A stretch of 64,000 nt of DNA from Moheibacter sediminis (GCF_900176425.1 NZ_FWXS01000005.1:186001-250000); one strand, 5' to 3'; positions 25,847-35,626 are shown, counted from the first letter of the stretch. A program made the numbers and translations. Notes: generated by a model from the sequence alone, not told the origin.

Positions 25847-27208
25847 TTCAGCAACTTTCGTATAATCAGCTGGTGCCTGACGCAACCATTCCTGATGTCC
25901 AAAATAATTCCATTTGGTATTTGCCAAATCGGCCTTTTCGTCTGTATATTCGAAGTAAGGTCCGCCATTGATGGAAATTCGGGCTTTGGTATAGACTTCA
26001 ATTTCTTTCCCTTTTTTTGCATATTCCTTTCTCAAATATTGTGCAAACTGCCACATCATATCGGGTTTTCCTGTAATTCGACTTCGCTGTAAATGCGTTA
26101 AGTAATCATTCAGATTGACAGTTTCTCTTTTTCCATTTGATTTGTCAACCACATAAAAATAAGTCGTTGCAGATTTTGTTCTGAGCATCATTCGCCATGA
26201 AAGTCTATGCCCTTCTTCCGTCCAGAGTACATCACCCGGAATTTGCCAATGTCTCAGAGGAAGATAAATCTGCCATGAAATATAAATAAAGAAAATAACG
26301 GTGAAAACGGTTTGGTTTTTATGTCTTGGACCAAATTCGTTTGAACCCGGTAAAAAAGTAGATTTTTTTGGAAAAAATATTTTTCTGATGGTTTCCGGCG
26401 GGAAACAAAATACTGCCAATGCCAGCGCGAAATATGGGAAAATCCCGATGTGCAGCGTCACCGAATTAAACAAATGGAAAAACAACGCTGAGAAAAAAGC
26501 AATCACTCTTGTTTTTTTCCATAACAACGCTGGAATGATAATTAAGTCAAATCCAAATCCTAACCAAGAGAATATTTGTGCAAATTCTCTTGTTTGCACA
26601 AATTGCGTCAGCGGATCCCATTGTATATGTTTATCTGCCCATCTTCCAAATCCCATGTAACGAGCCATTAGGAAATCTCCATTCATCCAGCCCGGATAAA
26701 GTTTTGCAACAGCGGCGTATGTATAAACAATCAATAATTGTAAAATGAACAATAATCTCGTCCAGTAAAATGTATAAGTCGAACGAATTTGTGGCCAAAT
26801 CCAAACATCTACAGCTCTGTAGCGGTTTGCGGGAATGAATACCATGAACCAGGCAATCAGCATCACAAGGTAATAATGGTTGTTGTAATGTTCCTTTTGC
26901 ATAAAATAAACCAATGACCAGCCTAATGCAAATATCACAGTAGAAATTCTGTAAAATGCACCCAGACAAATGAGTAATCCTATCAATCCCAGGAATCCAA
27001 AGATATAATACATCGGTGTGCCCAATAGAAAATTAGTCCATTCAAAACCAATGAATGTAAATGTAATGGTGGGTTCGACAAAGGTTTCTTTGACCCAGCC
27101 TGTTGCAATTGCGCCCCAACATTCTGCAACCATCAGCAATCCAAAAAATATTCTGAATGCTATGATTTGTGAATTATCAATTCTGTGAAACAGAAAATTA
27201 CCAAACAT
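25820..27208 (-). CDS. HTTM-domain membrane protein (vitamin K-dependent carboxylase-like)
   Basis: Polytopic membrane protein of 462 aa. The N-terminal two thirds form the HTTM domain of several hydrophobic helices, beginning with NSQIIAFRIFFGLLMVAEC and including the family segment YFMQKEHYNNHYYLVMLIAW and HLFNSVTLHIGIFPYF. A soluble C-terminal part (about 330-462) contains WRMMLRTKSATTYFYV, as in bacterial gamma-carboxylase-like proteins. Human VKGC carboxylates glutamate using vitamin K; bacterial relatives are mostly uncharacterised. It is a monocistronic gene, convergent with rplS. Confidence 0.85.
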   Translation of the reverse strand: MFGNFLFHRIDNSQIIAFRIFFGLLMVAECWGAIATGWVKETFVEPTITFTFIGFEWTNFLLGTPMYYIFGFLGLIGLLICLGAFYRISTVIFALGWSLVYFMQKEHYNNHYYLVMLIAWFMVFIPANRYRAVDVWIWPQIRSTYTFYWTRLLFILQLLIVYTYAAVAKLYPGWMNGDFLMARYMGFGRWADKHIQWDPLTQFVQTREFAQIFSWLGFGFDLIIIPALLWKKTRVIAFFSALFFHLFNSVTLHIGIFPYFALALAVFCFPPETIRKIFFPKKSTFLPGSNEFGPRHKNQTVFTVIFFIYISWQIYLPLRHWQIPGDVLWTEEGHRLSWRMMLRTKSATTYFYVVDKSNGKRETVNLNDYLTHLQRSRITGKPDMMWQFAQYLRKEYAKKGKEIEVYTKARISINGGPYFEYTDEKADLANTKWNYFGHQEWLRQAPADYTKVAEKEKLPNRN

Positions 27209-27313
27209 ATTCTATCAATAGGTTTCCAAAGCTATTAAAAATTTAGGTTTAGAAAAATCCAAACATTTAATTCCATCAAAAATTTATATCTTGTACATTC
27301 ATTTGATCAAAAA

Positions 27314-28216
27314 ATGCAATATAAAATTCACACACTCGATTTACATTTTCTTCAGGAAAATTCAGCAATCGCTTCTTTTTTAATTGAAACTTCAGATGGG
27401 CTAGTTTTGATAGAGTCAGGACCTGAAACGACTTTTAATTATTTAGTTCAAGAAATTGAAAAAATAGGATTTGACTGGAAAGAAATTAAACATCTTTTTC
27501 TTTCACACATTCATTTTGACCATGCGGGAGCTGCTTGGAAATTAGCACAAAACGGAACCAGAGTGTATGTTCATCCCATCGGCTTGCCGCATTTGCAAAA
27601 TCCTGAAAAACTTTGGAATTCAGCAGCCATGATTTACGGGGACGATATGGGCAGATTGTGGGGAAAGATGGAGCCGATTGATGAAAATCTTTTGGTGGGC
27701 GTAGATGACGGAGACGAAATTCAAATTGGAAATTCAAGTTTCAAAGCTTGGTATACTCCTGGGCATGCCATTCACCACAATGCTTATCAATTGGGAAATG
27801 TGATGTTTACTGGGGATGCAGCAGGAGTGAAGATAGAAAACGGGCCAGTTGTTCCGCCATGTCCACCGCCGGACATCAATATCGATTTGTGGAAATCTTC
27901 TATTCAAAAAATGAAAGAAATAAACCCTGAATTTATTTATTTAACCCATTTTGGAAGAATTGATAATCCTCAAAAACATTTTAAAGAATTAGAATTAATC
28001 CTCGATGATTGGGCAAATTGGATGAAACCGCATTTCGATGTACAGGCTTCTCCAGATGAAATTACACCTAAATTTATGGAATATACAAAACAACAATTAC
28101 TAAACGCTGGCGTTTCACAAGAGAATGTCCAGAAATATGAATACGCAAACCCAAGCTGGATGTCAGTCGCTGGGTTGCTTCGTTATTGGAAACTCAAAGA
28201 ACAAGGTAGAATTTAA
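27314..28216 (+). CDS. MBL-fold metallo-hydrolase
   Basis: 300 aa. The metallo-beta-lactamase signature is SHIHFDHAGAAW (metal-binding HxHxDH), with further ligands in WYTPGHAIHHN and FTGDAAGV, and a late TH motif in IYLTHFGRI. No signal peptide is present. The C-terminal 80 residues form a helical domain (FKELELILDDWANWMKPHFD onward). The substrate is unknown; the fold covers glyoxalase II, lactonases and related hydrolases. It is followed after 18 nt by a secreted CAP-domain gene on the same strand. Confidence 0.9.
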   Translation: MQYKIHTLDLHFLQENSAIASFLIETSDGLVLIESGPETTFNYLVQEIEKIGFDWKEIKHLFLSHIHFDHAGAAWKLAQNGTRVYVHPIGLPHLQNPEKLWNSAAMIYGDDMGRLWGKMEPIDENLLVGVDDGDEIQIGNSSFKAWYTPGHAIHHNAYQLGNVMFTGDAAGVKIENGPVVPPCPPPDINIDLWKSSIQKMKEINPEFIYLTHFGRIDNPQKHFKELELILDDWANWMKPHFDVQASPDEITPKFMEYTKQQLLNAGVSQENVQKYEYANPSWMSVAGLLRYWKLKEQGRI

Positions 28217-28234
28217 TTAAAACAATATAAATCT

Positions 28235-29059
28235 ATGAAAACAGACCATCTCTTACTATTCATTGTTATTTTTTTAATTCAAATTGAAATTTCAAAAGCG
28301 GCAGATTTTCATTTTATCCAAAAAGAAAAATTTACAGGAAAAATTGACAACAGCCGTGAGCAGAATTATATGGACTCTGAAGAATGTCTCAATTATCCCA
28401 CTCATTATTTCATTACAAATGAAGGCGAAAATTTACTGGTTGTTTTCCTCAATAAAACTCCTGAAAACGGAAGCATCAGCATCGAAGGTTTCTTTCAGGA
28501 AATAAATAACGTTTGTACAAAAGGTGGCAGCAATCAGCTTTTTATGGTTTCCAATTTCACAAAAGCTAAACAAGAATCGAATCACACGAACCAACCCAAT
28601 ACCAAATTGTCCGATATAGGCTCTGAATTGACCCCAAAACAAGCCCAGGAAGCACTTGATGTTCATAATGAAGCACGTGCAGAAGTAGGTGTTCCTTTGC
28701 TTACCTGGTCGGTTGAACTTTCTCAAATTGCTCAGCAATGGGCTGATTATCTTGCGCAAAACGGTTGCAACATGAAGCACAGCGAAAGTTCCGAGACTGG
28801 AGAAAACTTATATTGGACTTCCCGTGGCAGCGAATCAACACCATCAGATGCTGTACGTGCATGGTACAGTGAGAAAAAAGATTTTAAAAATGTACCGCTC
28901 AAAGGAAATGCTTGGTATGAAACCGGACATTATTCACAAATGGTATGGAAAAGCACCACTCATGTTGGAATGGCTTCTGCGAAATGTTCAAAAGGAGAAA
29001 CCATAGTCGTAGCAAATTATAGTCCTCCAGGAAATTATATGGGAGATAAGGCGTATTGA
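28235..29059 (+). CDS. Secreted CAP-domain (SCP/PR-1) protein
   Basis: 274 aa with an N-terminal signal peptide (LLLFIVIFLIQIEISKA). After a unique 100-residue region containing two cysteines, the CAP domain spans about 135-270: LDVHNEARAEVGVPLLTWS, QWADYLAQNGCNMKHS, the motif GENLYWTS, GHYSQMVWKSTTHVGMA and VVANYSPPGNYMGD. Conserved His and Glu residues of the CAP cavity are present. CAP proteins bind lipids or act in the cell envelope; the bacterial role is poorly known. The gene is probably co-transcribed with the MBL hydrolase. After its stop there are about 200 nt without a recognisable gene before mgtE. Confidence 0.9.
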   Translation: MKTDHLLLFIVIFLIQIEISKAADFHFIQKEKFTGKIDNSREQNYMDSEECLNYPTHYFITNEGENLLVVFLNKTPENGSISIEGFFQEINNVCTKGGSNQLFMVSNFTKAKQESNHTNQPNTKLSDIGSELTPKQAQEALDVHNEARAEVGVPLLTWSVELSQIAQQWADYLAQNGCNMKHSESSETGENLYWTSRGSESTPSDAVRAWYSEKKDFKNVPLKGNAWYETGHYSQMVWKSTTHVGMASAKCSKGETIVVANYSPPGNYMGDKAY

Positions 29060-29261
29060 TTCTAAATTGGATACGTTGTTATAGAATGAAAAGAGATAGT
29101 GAACGCAATTTTGAATAATAGAAATTAAATATTATAAGAACTCGTTATTACTGGCATTAGAAAATTAAATAAAGGTTATGATGAAGAGAATTTTGAGGAA
29201 ATTTTAAAAGAGAAAAATATACAGTAGTTACTATTTACAAAAATAGATTTAAGGATTTTTA

Positions 29262-30617
29262 TTAAAACCCCAACAACATTTTGGCAATCATAAAGTAAAT
29301 AAATACTCCAAAAATGTCATTGCTTGTAGTGATGAATGGTCCTGTAGAAACCGCAGGATCTAACCCGCGTTTGCTCAAAAAGAGTGGTATAAATGTTCCG
29401 ATAGTTGCAGCGATGATAATCACAGTAACCAAAGCCACACAAATGGTAGCCGAAACAAGATAAGGCGTCCCAAACCAAAAATGACTAAAAAAAAGCACAA
29501 TGATTGCGATACCCAATCCGTTTAATAAGCCTAGTAAAAATTCTTTCCAAAGCAGTTTCCAAACTTCGCCTTTGATTGTTCCGTTGGCAAGTCCCTGTAC
29601 GATGATTGCGGAAGATTGGATGCCGACATTTCCAGCCGTAGACTGTATGAGTGGAACGAAAAGTAAAAGCACTTTGTATTTTTCCAAAACAACCGTAAAA
29701 CCATTGATAATGCTAGCAGCGCAGAGTCCGCCAAACATTCCGATCAACAACCAAGGCAAACGTGCTTTGGTCAAAGTCCAGATACTGTCATCTGCATCAA
29801 CATTTCGGGTGATACCCGCTGCCAACTGATAATCTTCCTCAGCTTCTTCACGCATCACATCTATGATGTCATCAACAGTTATAATTCCTTGAAGGCGCAT
29901 CAGTTCATCTACTACAGGAATTTCCATCAAGTCATATTTCTGAATAATTTTGGCCACATCTTCGTCGTTGGCACCTGCTTTTACGTAGTGAACATTTTTA
30001 TTATAAAGTTCTTCCAATTTAGTGCTGGAAGAGGTAGTCAATAATTTCTTTAAACTTAAAGTTCCTAAAAGCTCATTGTCATCATTCACAACATAAATGG
30101 AATAAACTTCTTCTAAGTCCTCAGCCTGCCTACGCATTTCACGCACGGCTGTGATTACGTTCCAGTTCTTATTAACTTTGACAAATTCCTTGCGCATCAA
30201 ACCACCCGCGGTGTCTTCATCATAACGAAGCAAATCAACAATGTCTTGCGCATGTTCTTTATCCTCGAGCTGTGCAATAACTTCATCTTTTTTTGCCTCA
30301 GATAATTCACTGATTACATCCACAGCATCGTCCGTGTCCATTTCGGTGATTAAATCTTCAGCAATTTCTTTTGGAGAAAGGAGTCGGAGTAACTTTTTAC
30401 GGTCGTCTTCTTCAAGTTCCAGCATGACCGCAGCCGAAACTTCATTATCCAGTAGTGAAATCAGATAAGATTGTTCTTCCAGCTCTAATTGTGGGAAAAA
30501 CTCCGCTATGTCAGCAGGGTGCAAGTCAACCAGCATCTCATGAGCAGATTTAGAATTTTGCTCACGGATGCAGTCGGCTAGTGCCGAAAGAAAATCTTTG
30601 TTGATTTCGATGCTCAT
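29262..30617 (-). CDS. mgtE: Magnesium transporter MgtE
   Basis: Mg2+ channel of 451 aa. A cytoplasmic N domain of helical repeats ([17 protein letters not shown] and the following [11 protein letters not shown]) leads to two CBS domains (about 130-260; [19 protein letters not shown] and [20 protein letters not shown]). A five-helix pore domain (about 285-450) contains [21 protein letters not shown] and a [17 protein letters not shown] segment that carries the conserved pore Asp. The N and CBS domains gate the pore by Mg2+ binding. Its start codon overlaps the rsmA stop by 4 nt, so the two are coupled. Confidence 0.96.
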   Translation of the reverse strand: MSIEINKDFLSALADCIREQNSKSAHEMLVDLHPADIAEFFPQLELEEQSYLISLLDNEVSAAVMLELEEDDRKKLLRLLSPKEIAEDLITEMDTDDAVDVISELSEAKKDEVIAQLEDKEHAQDIVDLLRYDEDTAGGLMRKEFVKVNKNWNVITAVREMRRQAEDLEEVYSIYVVNDDNELLGTLSLKKLLTTSSSTKLEELYNKNVHYVKAGANDEDVAKIIQKYDLMEIPVVDELMRLQGIITVDDIIDVMREEAEEDYQLAAGITRNVDADDSIWTLTKARLPWLLIGMFGGLCAASIINGFTVVLEKYKVLLLFVPLIQSTAGNVGIQSSAIIVQGLANGTIKGEVWKLLWKEFLLGLLNGLGIAIIVLFFSHFWFGTPYLVSATICVALVTVIIIAATIGTFIPLFLSKRGLDPAVSTGPFITTSNDIFGVFIYFMIAKMLLGF

Positions 30618-31372
30618 CCACTTATTTTACCTGTTAATTCTATGAATTGCTGTACAGACAGCTGTTCGGGACGCAAGTTAAGCAAATTCTCATCAATAGA
30701 GTGTTGAGAAATGTTTAAACTTTTGAGTGCGTTTCTGAGTGTTTTTCTTCTTTGGTTAAATGCAGTTTTTACGATATTGAAAAATAGTCTTTCATCTACT
30801 TCCAATTCAGTTTTGATTCTTTTCATGCGCATCACGCCTGATTTTACTTTAGGGGGCGGCGAAAAAACGTGTTCATCAACGGTAAACAGATATTCTGTTT
30901 CATAGTAAGCCTGAGCGAGTACAGATGTGATTCCGTAAACTTTAGAGCCGTGTTTTGCGCAGATGCGTTCCGCAACTTCTTTTTGGAACATTCCAACCAT
31001 TTCGGGAACCTGCGTTCTGTCTTCAATAATTTTAAAAACAATTTGGGTGGAAATGTTATAAGGAAAATTGCCTAGTACAGTAATCTGTTCGTTGTTGAAT
31101 TTCTCCTTTAAATTCATTCGCAGGAAATCTTCACCGTAAATTTTTAGGTTTAAATAATTTGCTTGTAAATATTCAACTGATTCACTATCAATTTCCACAA
31201 CGGAAATATTTTTCTTTTCGTGAATCAAATATTTAGTCAAAACACCCATTCCCGGACCGATTTCTAAAACCTGATTGTAGCCTTTCCAAGTGAGTGCATC
31301 AACGATGTCTTTCGCCACGGATTCGTCAAGGAGAAAGTGCTGACCTAAATGTTTTTTGGCTTTTACGCTCAT
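30614..31372 (-). CDS. rsmA: 16S rRNA dimethyladenosine transferase RsmA/KsgA
   Basis: Dimethylates two adjacent adenines in the 3' hairpin of 16S rRNA during small-subunit assembly. I place the start at 31372, where the sequence begins [18 protein letters not shown], the invariant N-terminus of the family; the 26 codons upstream are not conserved-looking. Other motifs are [15 protein letters not shown] (SAM binding) and the catalytic [12 protein letters not shown]. The result is 252 aa, normal length. TACCTTCG lies just upstream and may be a weak -7 box giving an almost leaderless mRNA. It forms an operon with mgtE. Confidence 0.96.
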   Translation of the reverse strand: MSVKAKKHLGQHFLLDESVAKDIVDALTWKGYNQVLEIGPGMGVLTKYLIHEKKNISVVEIDSESVEYLQANYLNLKIYGEDFLRMNLKEKFNNEQITVLGNFPYNISTQIVFKIIEDRTQVPEMVGMFQKEVAERICAKHGSKVYGITSVLAQAYYETEYLFTVDEHVFSPPPKVKSGVMRMKRIKTELEVDERLFFNIVKTAFNQRRKTLRNALKSLNISQHSIDENLLNLRPEQLSVQQFIELTGKISG

Positions 31373-31485
31373 GCTGCGAAGGTAATGATTTCTAAAATAA
31401 AAATTTTTCCAGGTGAATTTGTGACTATTTTTTAATTGTTGTAAAAACATTCCACTTCCTGATTAAATCATTAATAACCTCCTTT

Positions 31486-31500
31486 GGTATGCTATTTGAA
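31486..31500 (+). promoter_or_regulatory. Sigma-54-like promoter of the DUF2383 gene
   Basis: TTTGGTATGCTATTTGAA contains GG (31486-31487), ten bases, then GA (31498-31499). This is the same GG-N10-GA layout as at dnaK. Predicted transcription start near 31511, leaving a leader of about 46 nt. It differs from the sigma-54 consensus at the -12 cytosine. Confidence 0.4.
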
Positions 31501-31556
31501 ATTTTATTATATGAAGCTAAGCCTAAATATTTTTTAATAACTTAAAAACGAAAAAG

Positions 31557-32009
31557 ATGGAACACAAAGCTTGTATTGAGGCACTGAATGACCTCATTAA
31601 AATCAACAACGACAGAATTGAAGGATATCAACGTGCAATCAATGAACTACCGGATGGTCAGGACACGGATTTGAAAGCGTTATTTACCGGTATGGTCAGT
31701 GAAAGTAATGGTTATAAAAGAGAATTACAGCAATTGGTTACTGAGTATGGAGGAGAAACTGCTGACGGAACAACGGCTTCAGGAGCCCTTTACAGAGCGT
31801 GGATGGATGTAAAAGCACTGTTCACGGGTGGTGATAGAAAAACCATTCTAAGCAATTGTGAAGCTGGTGAAGATGCTGCTCAAAAAGCATATAAGACAGC
31901 ATTAGATGATGAAAATATTATGACCAAAACAAAAGATTTGATTTACCAGCAAAAATCATCGATGAGAACTTCTCATGATAAAATCAAAGCGTTGCGTGAC
32001 GCAGCCTAA
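31557..32009 (+). CDS. DUF2383 / PA2169-family four-helix-bundle protein
   Basis: 150-aa soluble, predicted all-helical, ferritin-like protein. The N-terminal helices (EALNDLIKINNDRIEGYQRA and ESNGYKRELQQLV) and the sequence ALYRAWMDVKALFTGGDRK match the PA2169/DUF2383 family. Homologues appear among general-stress or stationary-phase genes, but no activity is known. The gene stands alone between a sigma-54-like element and a terminator, which suggests conditional expression. Confidence 0.87.
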   Translation: MEHKACIEALNDLIKINNDRIEGYQRAINELPDGQDTDLKALFTGMVSESNGYKRELQQLVTEYGGETADGTTASGALYRAWMDVKALFTGGDRKTILSNCEAGEDAAQKAYKTALDDENIMTKTKDLIYQQKSSMRTSHDKIKALRDAA

Positions 32010-32032
32010 GAATTGATTTTAAAGTATATTAG

Positions 32033-32069
32033 AAAAGCGGAAAATTTATTTGACCGCTTTTGTTTTTTT
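32033..32069 (+). terminator. Rho-independent terminator after the DUF2383 gene
   Basis: AAAAGCGG and CCGCTTTT form an 8-bp stem with a 13-nt loop, followed by GTTTTTTT. It begins about 23 nt after the stop codon. Confidence 0.8.
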
Positions 32070-32161
32070 AATTAAAATTATTTCATAAACTTTCCCTAAA
32101 TCTTTTAACATAATCCTATCAAAAAAAGTTTTTTTATACCTTAGCCCAAAATTAAGTTTGA

Positions 32162-33052
32162 ATGTCAAAATCGAGCGATAAATTTAACCAGGGACGACTT
32201 CGATCTTCCAACATCACAGTTGTTATCAGCATTGCGCTGGTACTTTTTTTATTGGGACTTTTCGGATTGATTGTCATCAATGCACAGAGTTATGCAGCTT
32301 ACATCAAAGAGCAGTTGAAACTCGAAGCATTTTTTAATGATGAATACGATCCGAGAGAACAAGATACAGAACTTGCTCGACAGCAGACATTTATCGATTC
32401 TTTGAAAATCAAACACGTTTTTGTAAAAAGTACAGAATACATTTCAAAAGACAAAGCCTCTGAAATTGCCAAACAAGAATTAGGCATCGATGACAATGCA
32501 ATTTTTGAAGCTAATATTTTCCCGGCATCCGTTCAGATTACTTTGAATCCAGACTATGTAAATCCAAAACAAGTAGATAGTATCAAGCAAATCATTTCAG
32601 CAAATCCAATTGTAAATGAAGTAGTTAACGATGATGAATTGATGACGACAGTTTACAATAATATCGATCGAATTACTTTCTGGTTAATGGTTTTGGCAGC
32701 AATTTTCTTAGTTATCGTAATGGTTTTAATCAACAATTCTATTCGACTCCGAATTTATGCCAAACGTTTTAGCATCAAGACTATGCAGTTGGTAGGAGCG
32801 AGGAGAAGATTCATCATTCAGCCATTTTTGGTGCAAAGTGCAGTACTTGGATTTTTTGGCGCATTGATAGCAGTTTTGGCTTTGGGTGGATTGTGGTATT
32901 ATTTTTCTTCCATGGTTTTATTGCCATTTTGGAACGACGATTATTACTTACTAATCGGGGCTATATTCATTGTAGGAATCGTAATTGCGCTCATCAGTAC
33001 CGGCATTTCAACTTGGAGGTATTTACGATTGAGAACCGATCAGTTATATTAA
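32162..33052 (+). CDS. ftsX: Cell division permease FtsX
   Basis: Inner-membrane component of the FtsEX complex that activates peptidoglycan hydrolysis at the septum. 296 aa with four transmembrane helices: TM1 near 23-43 (VVISIALVLFLLGLFGLIVI), a periplasmic loop, then TM2-4 at about 175-285. The cytoplasmic N-terminus and the segment IYAKRFSIKTMQLVGARRRF between TM2 and TM3 are characteristic. The ATPase gene ftsE is not adjacent. It leads the operon ftsX-DUF3098-uppP-truB, which combines division, wall-lipid recycling and tRNA modification and is widespread in Bacteroidota. Confidence 0.94.
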   Translation: MSKSSDKFNQGRLRSSNITVVISIALVLFLLGLFGLIVINAQSYAAYIKEQLKLEAFFNDEYDPREQDTELARQQTFIDSLKIKHVFVKSTEYISKDKASEIAKQELGIDDNAIFEANIFPASVQITLNPDYVNPKQVDSIKQIISANPIVNEVVNDDELMTTVYNNIDRITFWLMVLAAIFLVIVMVLINNSIRLRIYAKRFSIKTMQLVGARRRFIIQPFLVQSAVLGFFGALIAVLALGGLWYYFSSMVLLPFWNDDYYLLIGAIFIVGIVIALISTGISTWRYLRLRTDQLY

Positions 33053-33120
33053 CTCTGCATTAACCATAAAATTCAATTTGATTTCTAATTTTTGAAGTCT
33101 CAATTTTAAATAATAAATCA

Positions 33121-33399
33121 ATGTCAAAAATTAAAATAGACAATTCCCGTTTTTCACTTCTTTTTGGAAAGAAAAATTATATGTTCATGGGAATCGGACT
33201 GGCTTTCATCTTGGTAGGATTTCTGTTGATGATGGGGCAGGATGCCAACACACGCCCTGACGGAACTTTCGATACCAATTATTGGAACGATGGAATTTTT
33301 TCTTGGAGAAGAATCCGTTTAGCCCCTTTTTTAATTTTAGTTGGATTTGCGATTGAAGTTTACGCTATTATGCTCAATCCGGAAAAATCAACAAAATAA
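33121..33399 (+). CDS. DUF3098 membrane protein
   Basis: 92 aa with two transmembrane helices (about 22-39 and 66-86), separated by a loop with NYWNDGIFSWRRIRLAP. The sequence LLFGKKNYMFMGIGLAFILV followed by GFLLMMGQD is characteristic of DUF3098, a Bacteroidota family almost always found between ftsX and uppP. Its context suggests a role at the cell envelope or division site; no biochemical function is known. Confidence 0.92.
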   Translation: MSKIKIDNSRFSLLFGKKNYMFMGIGLAFILVGFLLMMGQDANTRPDGTFDTNYWNDGIFSWRRIRLAPFLILVGFAIEVYAIMLNPEKSTK

Positions 33400-33453
33400 A
33401 TTGTTTTCAAGTTCATCAATAAAACTTTGAACTTAAAATTTTAAAAATCTTAA

Positions 33454-34329
33454 ATGAATACACTCGAAGCGATTATCATTGCAATCATTGAAGGACTTAC
33501 CGAATATTTACCCATTTCCTCAACTGCTCATATGGGATTTGTAGCGAATTTAATGGGAATGGAAAACTCTGAATTTTTAAAGATGTTTCAGGTTTCTATT
33601 CAGTTTGGAGCAATTCTTTCGATTGTAGCTTTGTATTGGAAGAAATTTTTTGATTTTTCTAATTTTAATTTTTACCTCAAATTAGGATTCGCAGTAATTC
33701 CGGCATTGGCTTTAGGATATTTGTTAGATGACAAAATCGAAGCCGTTCTAGGAAACCAAATTGCAATTTCTTCGGTTTTGGTTTTGGGCGGAATTATTTT
33801 GATTTTCGTAGACAAATGGTTCAAAAATCCAAAAATAGAAGACGAAAAAGAAATCACTTTCAAAACTGCTATTACTATTGGATTTTTCCAATGTCTGGCA
33901 ATGATGCCGGGTACAAGCCGTTCTGCAGCATCGATCATTGGTGGAATGACACAAGGTTTGAGCAGAAAAGCTGCAGCGGAATTTTCATTTTTCCTAGCCG
34001 TTCCGACGATGCTTGCAGTTACCGTTTACTCCGTTTTTGTAAAAACTTGGGGCAAAGGAACTGTAAATGAAATGAAAGGTTACGAAATGATTTTGCAGGA
34101 CAATCAGCACATCATGCTTTTTCTGATTGGAAACGTGGTTGCATTCATCGTAGCGATGATTGCGGTTAAATTTTTCATATCAATTTTGACGAAATTCGGA
34201 TTCAAAGTTTGGGGCTGGTACAGAATCATCATTGGAATACTTTTGTTAATTTATTTCTGGAACAATCCAAAAGTAGAATCGACAGATTCAACAGAAATCA
34301 CTTCCATTCAGGTTTCAGCAAATGATTAA
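33454..34329 (+). CDS. uppP: Undecaprenyl-diphosphate phosphatase
   Basis: Removes one phosphate from undecaprenyl diphosphate so the lipid carrier can be reused for peptidoglycan and O-antigen synthesis; overexpression gives bacitracin resistance (BacA). 291 aa with about eight membrane helices. Catalytic motifs are EGLTEYLPISSTAHMGF near the N-terminus and MMPGTSRSAASIIGGM at about 150. The 3' end overlaps truB by 8 nt, so translation of the two is coupled. Confidence 0.96.
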   Translation: MNTLEAIIIAIIEGLTEYLPISSTAHMGFVANLMGMENSEFLKMFQVSIQFGAILSIVALYWKKFFDFSNFNFYLKLGFAVIPALALGYLLDDKIEAVLGNQIAISSVLVLGGIILIFVDKWFKNPKIEDEKEITFKTAITIGFFQCLAMMPGTSRSAASIIGGMTQGLSRKAAAEFSFFLAVPTMLAVTVYSVFVKTWGKGTVNEMKGYEMILQDNQHIMLFLIGNVVAFIVAMIAVKFFISILTKFGFKVWGWYRIIIGILLLIYFWNNPKVESTDSTEITSIQVSAND

Positions 34330-35017
34330 TGTTGAAGAAATTCAGGAAGGAAAAGTTTTCCTGATTGATAAACCGTTAGATTGGACTTCATTTGATGTTG
34401 TCAACAAAGTACGTTGGAACATTAAAAAATCATATAATCTAAAGAAAATAAAGGTCGGTCATGCGGGGACGCTCGATCCGAAAGCTACAGGTTTGCTGAT
34501 TTTGTGTACCGGAAAATTTACCAAAAGAATTGATGAAATTCAGGCTGAATCAAAAGTTTATACCGGAACTTTTAAACTAGGAGTGACTACACCGACTTAC
34601 GATACTGAATCTGATGAAAATGAAACTTTTGCCATTGAGCATATTTCTGAAGAATTAATTCACGAAGCCACGAAACAGTTCATCGGCGACATCGATCAAT
34701 TTCCTCCCGCACATTCAGCTATAAAAATAGATGGAAAAAGATTGTACGAATTGGCTCGCGCCGGCAAAGAAGTTGAATTAAAACCAAGACAAATTTCTAT
34801 TTACGATTTCAAAATTACTAAAATTGAAATGCCTTTTTTAGAGTTTGAAGTGCATTGCGGCAAAGGAACTTATATTCGTTCACTTGCGCATGATTTTGGT
34901 AAAGCATTAAATTCAGGAGCCTATCTGACCGAATTAAGAAGAACCAAAATCGGAGATTTTTCTGTAGAAAATGCAGAGAATGATCCGCTTAATTTAGAAT
35001 ATTTTTCTGAGCAATAA
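34322..35017 (+). CDS. truB: tRNA pseudouridine(55) synthase TruB
   Basis: Converts U55 of the T-loop of tRNAs to pseudouridine. 231 aa, a short form without the extra C-terminal PUA-like domain. The catalytic aspartate lies in KVGHAGTLDPKATGLLILC. Other family motifs are GDIDQFPPAHSAIKIDGKRL, YELARAG and CGKGTYIRSLAHDFGKAL. It overlaps uppP by 8 nt and ends the operon. The intergenic space behind it holds the DinB operator. Confidence 0.96.
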   Translation: MINVEEIQEGKVFLIDKPLDWTSFDVVNKVRWNIKKSYNLKKIKVGHAGTLDPKATGLLILCTGKFTKRIDEIQAESKVYTGTFKLGVTTPTYDTESDENETFAIEHISEELIHEATKQFIGDIDQFPPAHSAIKIDGKRLYELARAGKEVELKPRQISIYDFKITKIEMPFLEFEVHCGKGTYIRSLAHDFGKALNSGAYLTELRRTKIGDFSVENAENDPLNLEYFSEQ

Positions 35018-35024
35018 ATCCTCC

Positions 35025-35040
35025 TGACATACTGTTGTCA
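35025..35040 (+). promoter_or_regulatory. Putative WYL-regulator operator, site 1 (upstream of DinB gene 1)
   Basis: TGACATACTGTTGTCA has TGACA/TGTCA arms separated by 6 nt. It differs at only one base from the site at 38351-38366 read on the other strand. It is followed by TTTTCAGATTTTAGTTTTAC, in which TAGTTTTA may be the -7 box. The gene starts at 35078, and the second gene of this operon encodes a WYL-domain regulator. Confidence 0.6.
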
Positions 35041-35077
35041 TTTTCAGATTTTAGTTTTACATCATAAAATTATATAA

Positions 35078-35626
35078 ATGTTAAAACTAATGATTATGAA
35101 AAGTACAAAACCAATTCAAAAGTCTGCATTTCAAACTTTAATCGAAGACCAGATTCATTATCAGCTTTGGGCAAATCAGTCAATGATTGATTCTCTTAAA
35201 GCTCATCCCGCTCAAAAATTAACAGCAAAGATTCCTTCCAGTTACGAAACCATTTATGATACTGTAAAACACATTTATCAGGTTCAGGATTTTTGGTTCA
35301 AAATGATTCAGGGAAAATCGTATGATTTTACCGAAAAGGAATATTCAACCGATGAATTATTTGAAAAATTAATTCAGAATTCGAACGAATTAAATGATTT
35401 CGTTTGCCAATTGGACGAATTTGAACTGCAGGAAAAAATGGAAATCATCACGCCTTGGTTTACTTCACATCAGCCTCGTTACGAATTGATTCAACAGATT
35501 GTGACGCACACCGCTTATCACCGCGGACAAATTGTAACAATGGGGCGAAATCTGGATATTACAAACGCTGCCAACACCGATTTCAATTTTTATTTATTGA
35601 TGGCAAAACCAAAATCAGAGATTTGA
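35078..35626 (+). CDS. DinB-family protein 1
   Basis: Four-helix-bundle protein of the DinB/YfiT superfamily, 182 aa. The C-terminal metal site IVTHTAYHRGQIVTMGR (H-x3-HRGQ) matches the third conserved His of the family, and the N-terminal QIHYQLWANQSMIDSLK helix includes another. Members act as metal-dependent S-transferases, for example with bacillithiol or mycothiol; the substrate here is unknown. ATG 35096 (MKSTKPIQ) is an alternative start. It lies behind an inverted-repeat operator and directly ahead of a WYL regulator gene. Confidence 0.88.
   Translation: MLKLMIMKSTKPIQKSAFQTLIEDQIHYQLWANQSMIDSLKAHPAQKLTAKIPSSYETIYDTVKHIYQVQDFWFKMIQGKSYDFTEKEYSTDELFEKLIQNSNELNDFVCQLDEFELQEKMEIITPWFTSHQPRYELIQQIVTHTAYHRGQIVTMGRNLDITNAANTDFNFYLLMAKPKSEI

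Noticed and set aside
29060-29261. Possible small gene or gene remnant between the CAP gene and mgtE
   Set aside because: Only a frame of about 27 codons is open, with no start and no recognisable sequence.
31373-31450. Longer N-terminus of RsmA
   Set aside because: The family N-terminus is at the ATG at 31372; the upstream codons lack similarity and contain the likely promoter.
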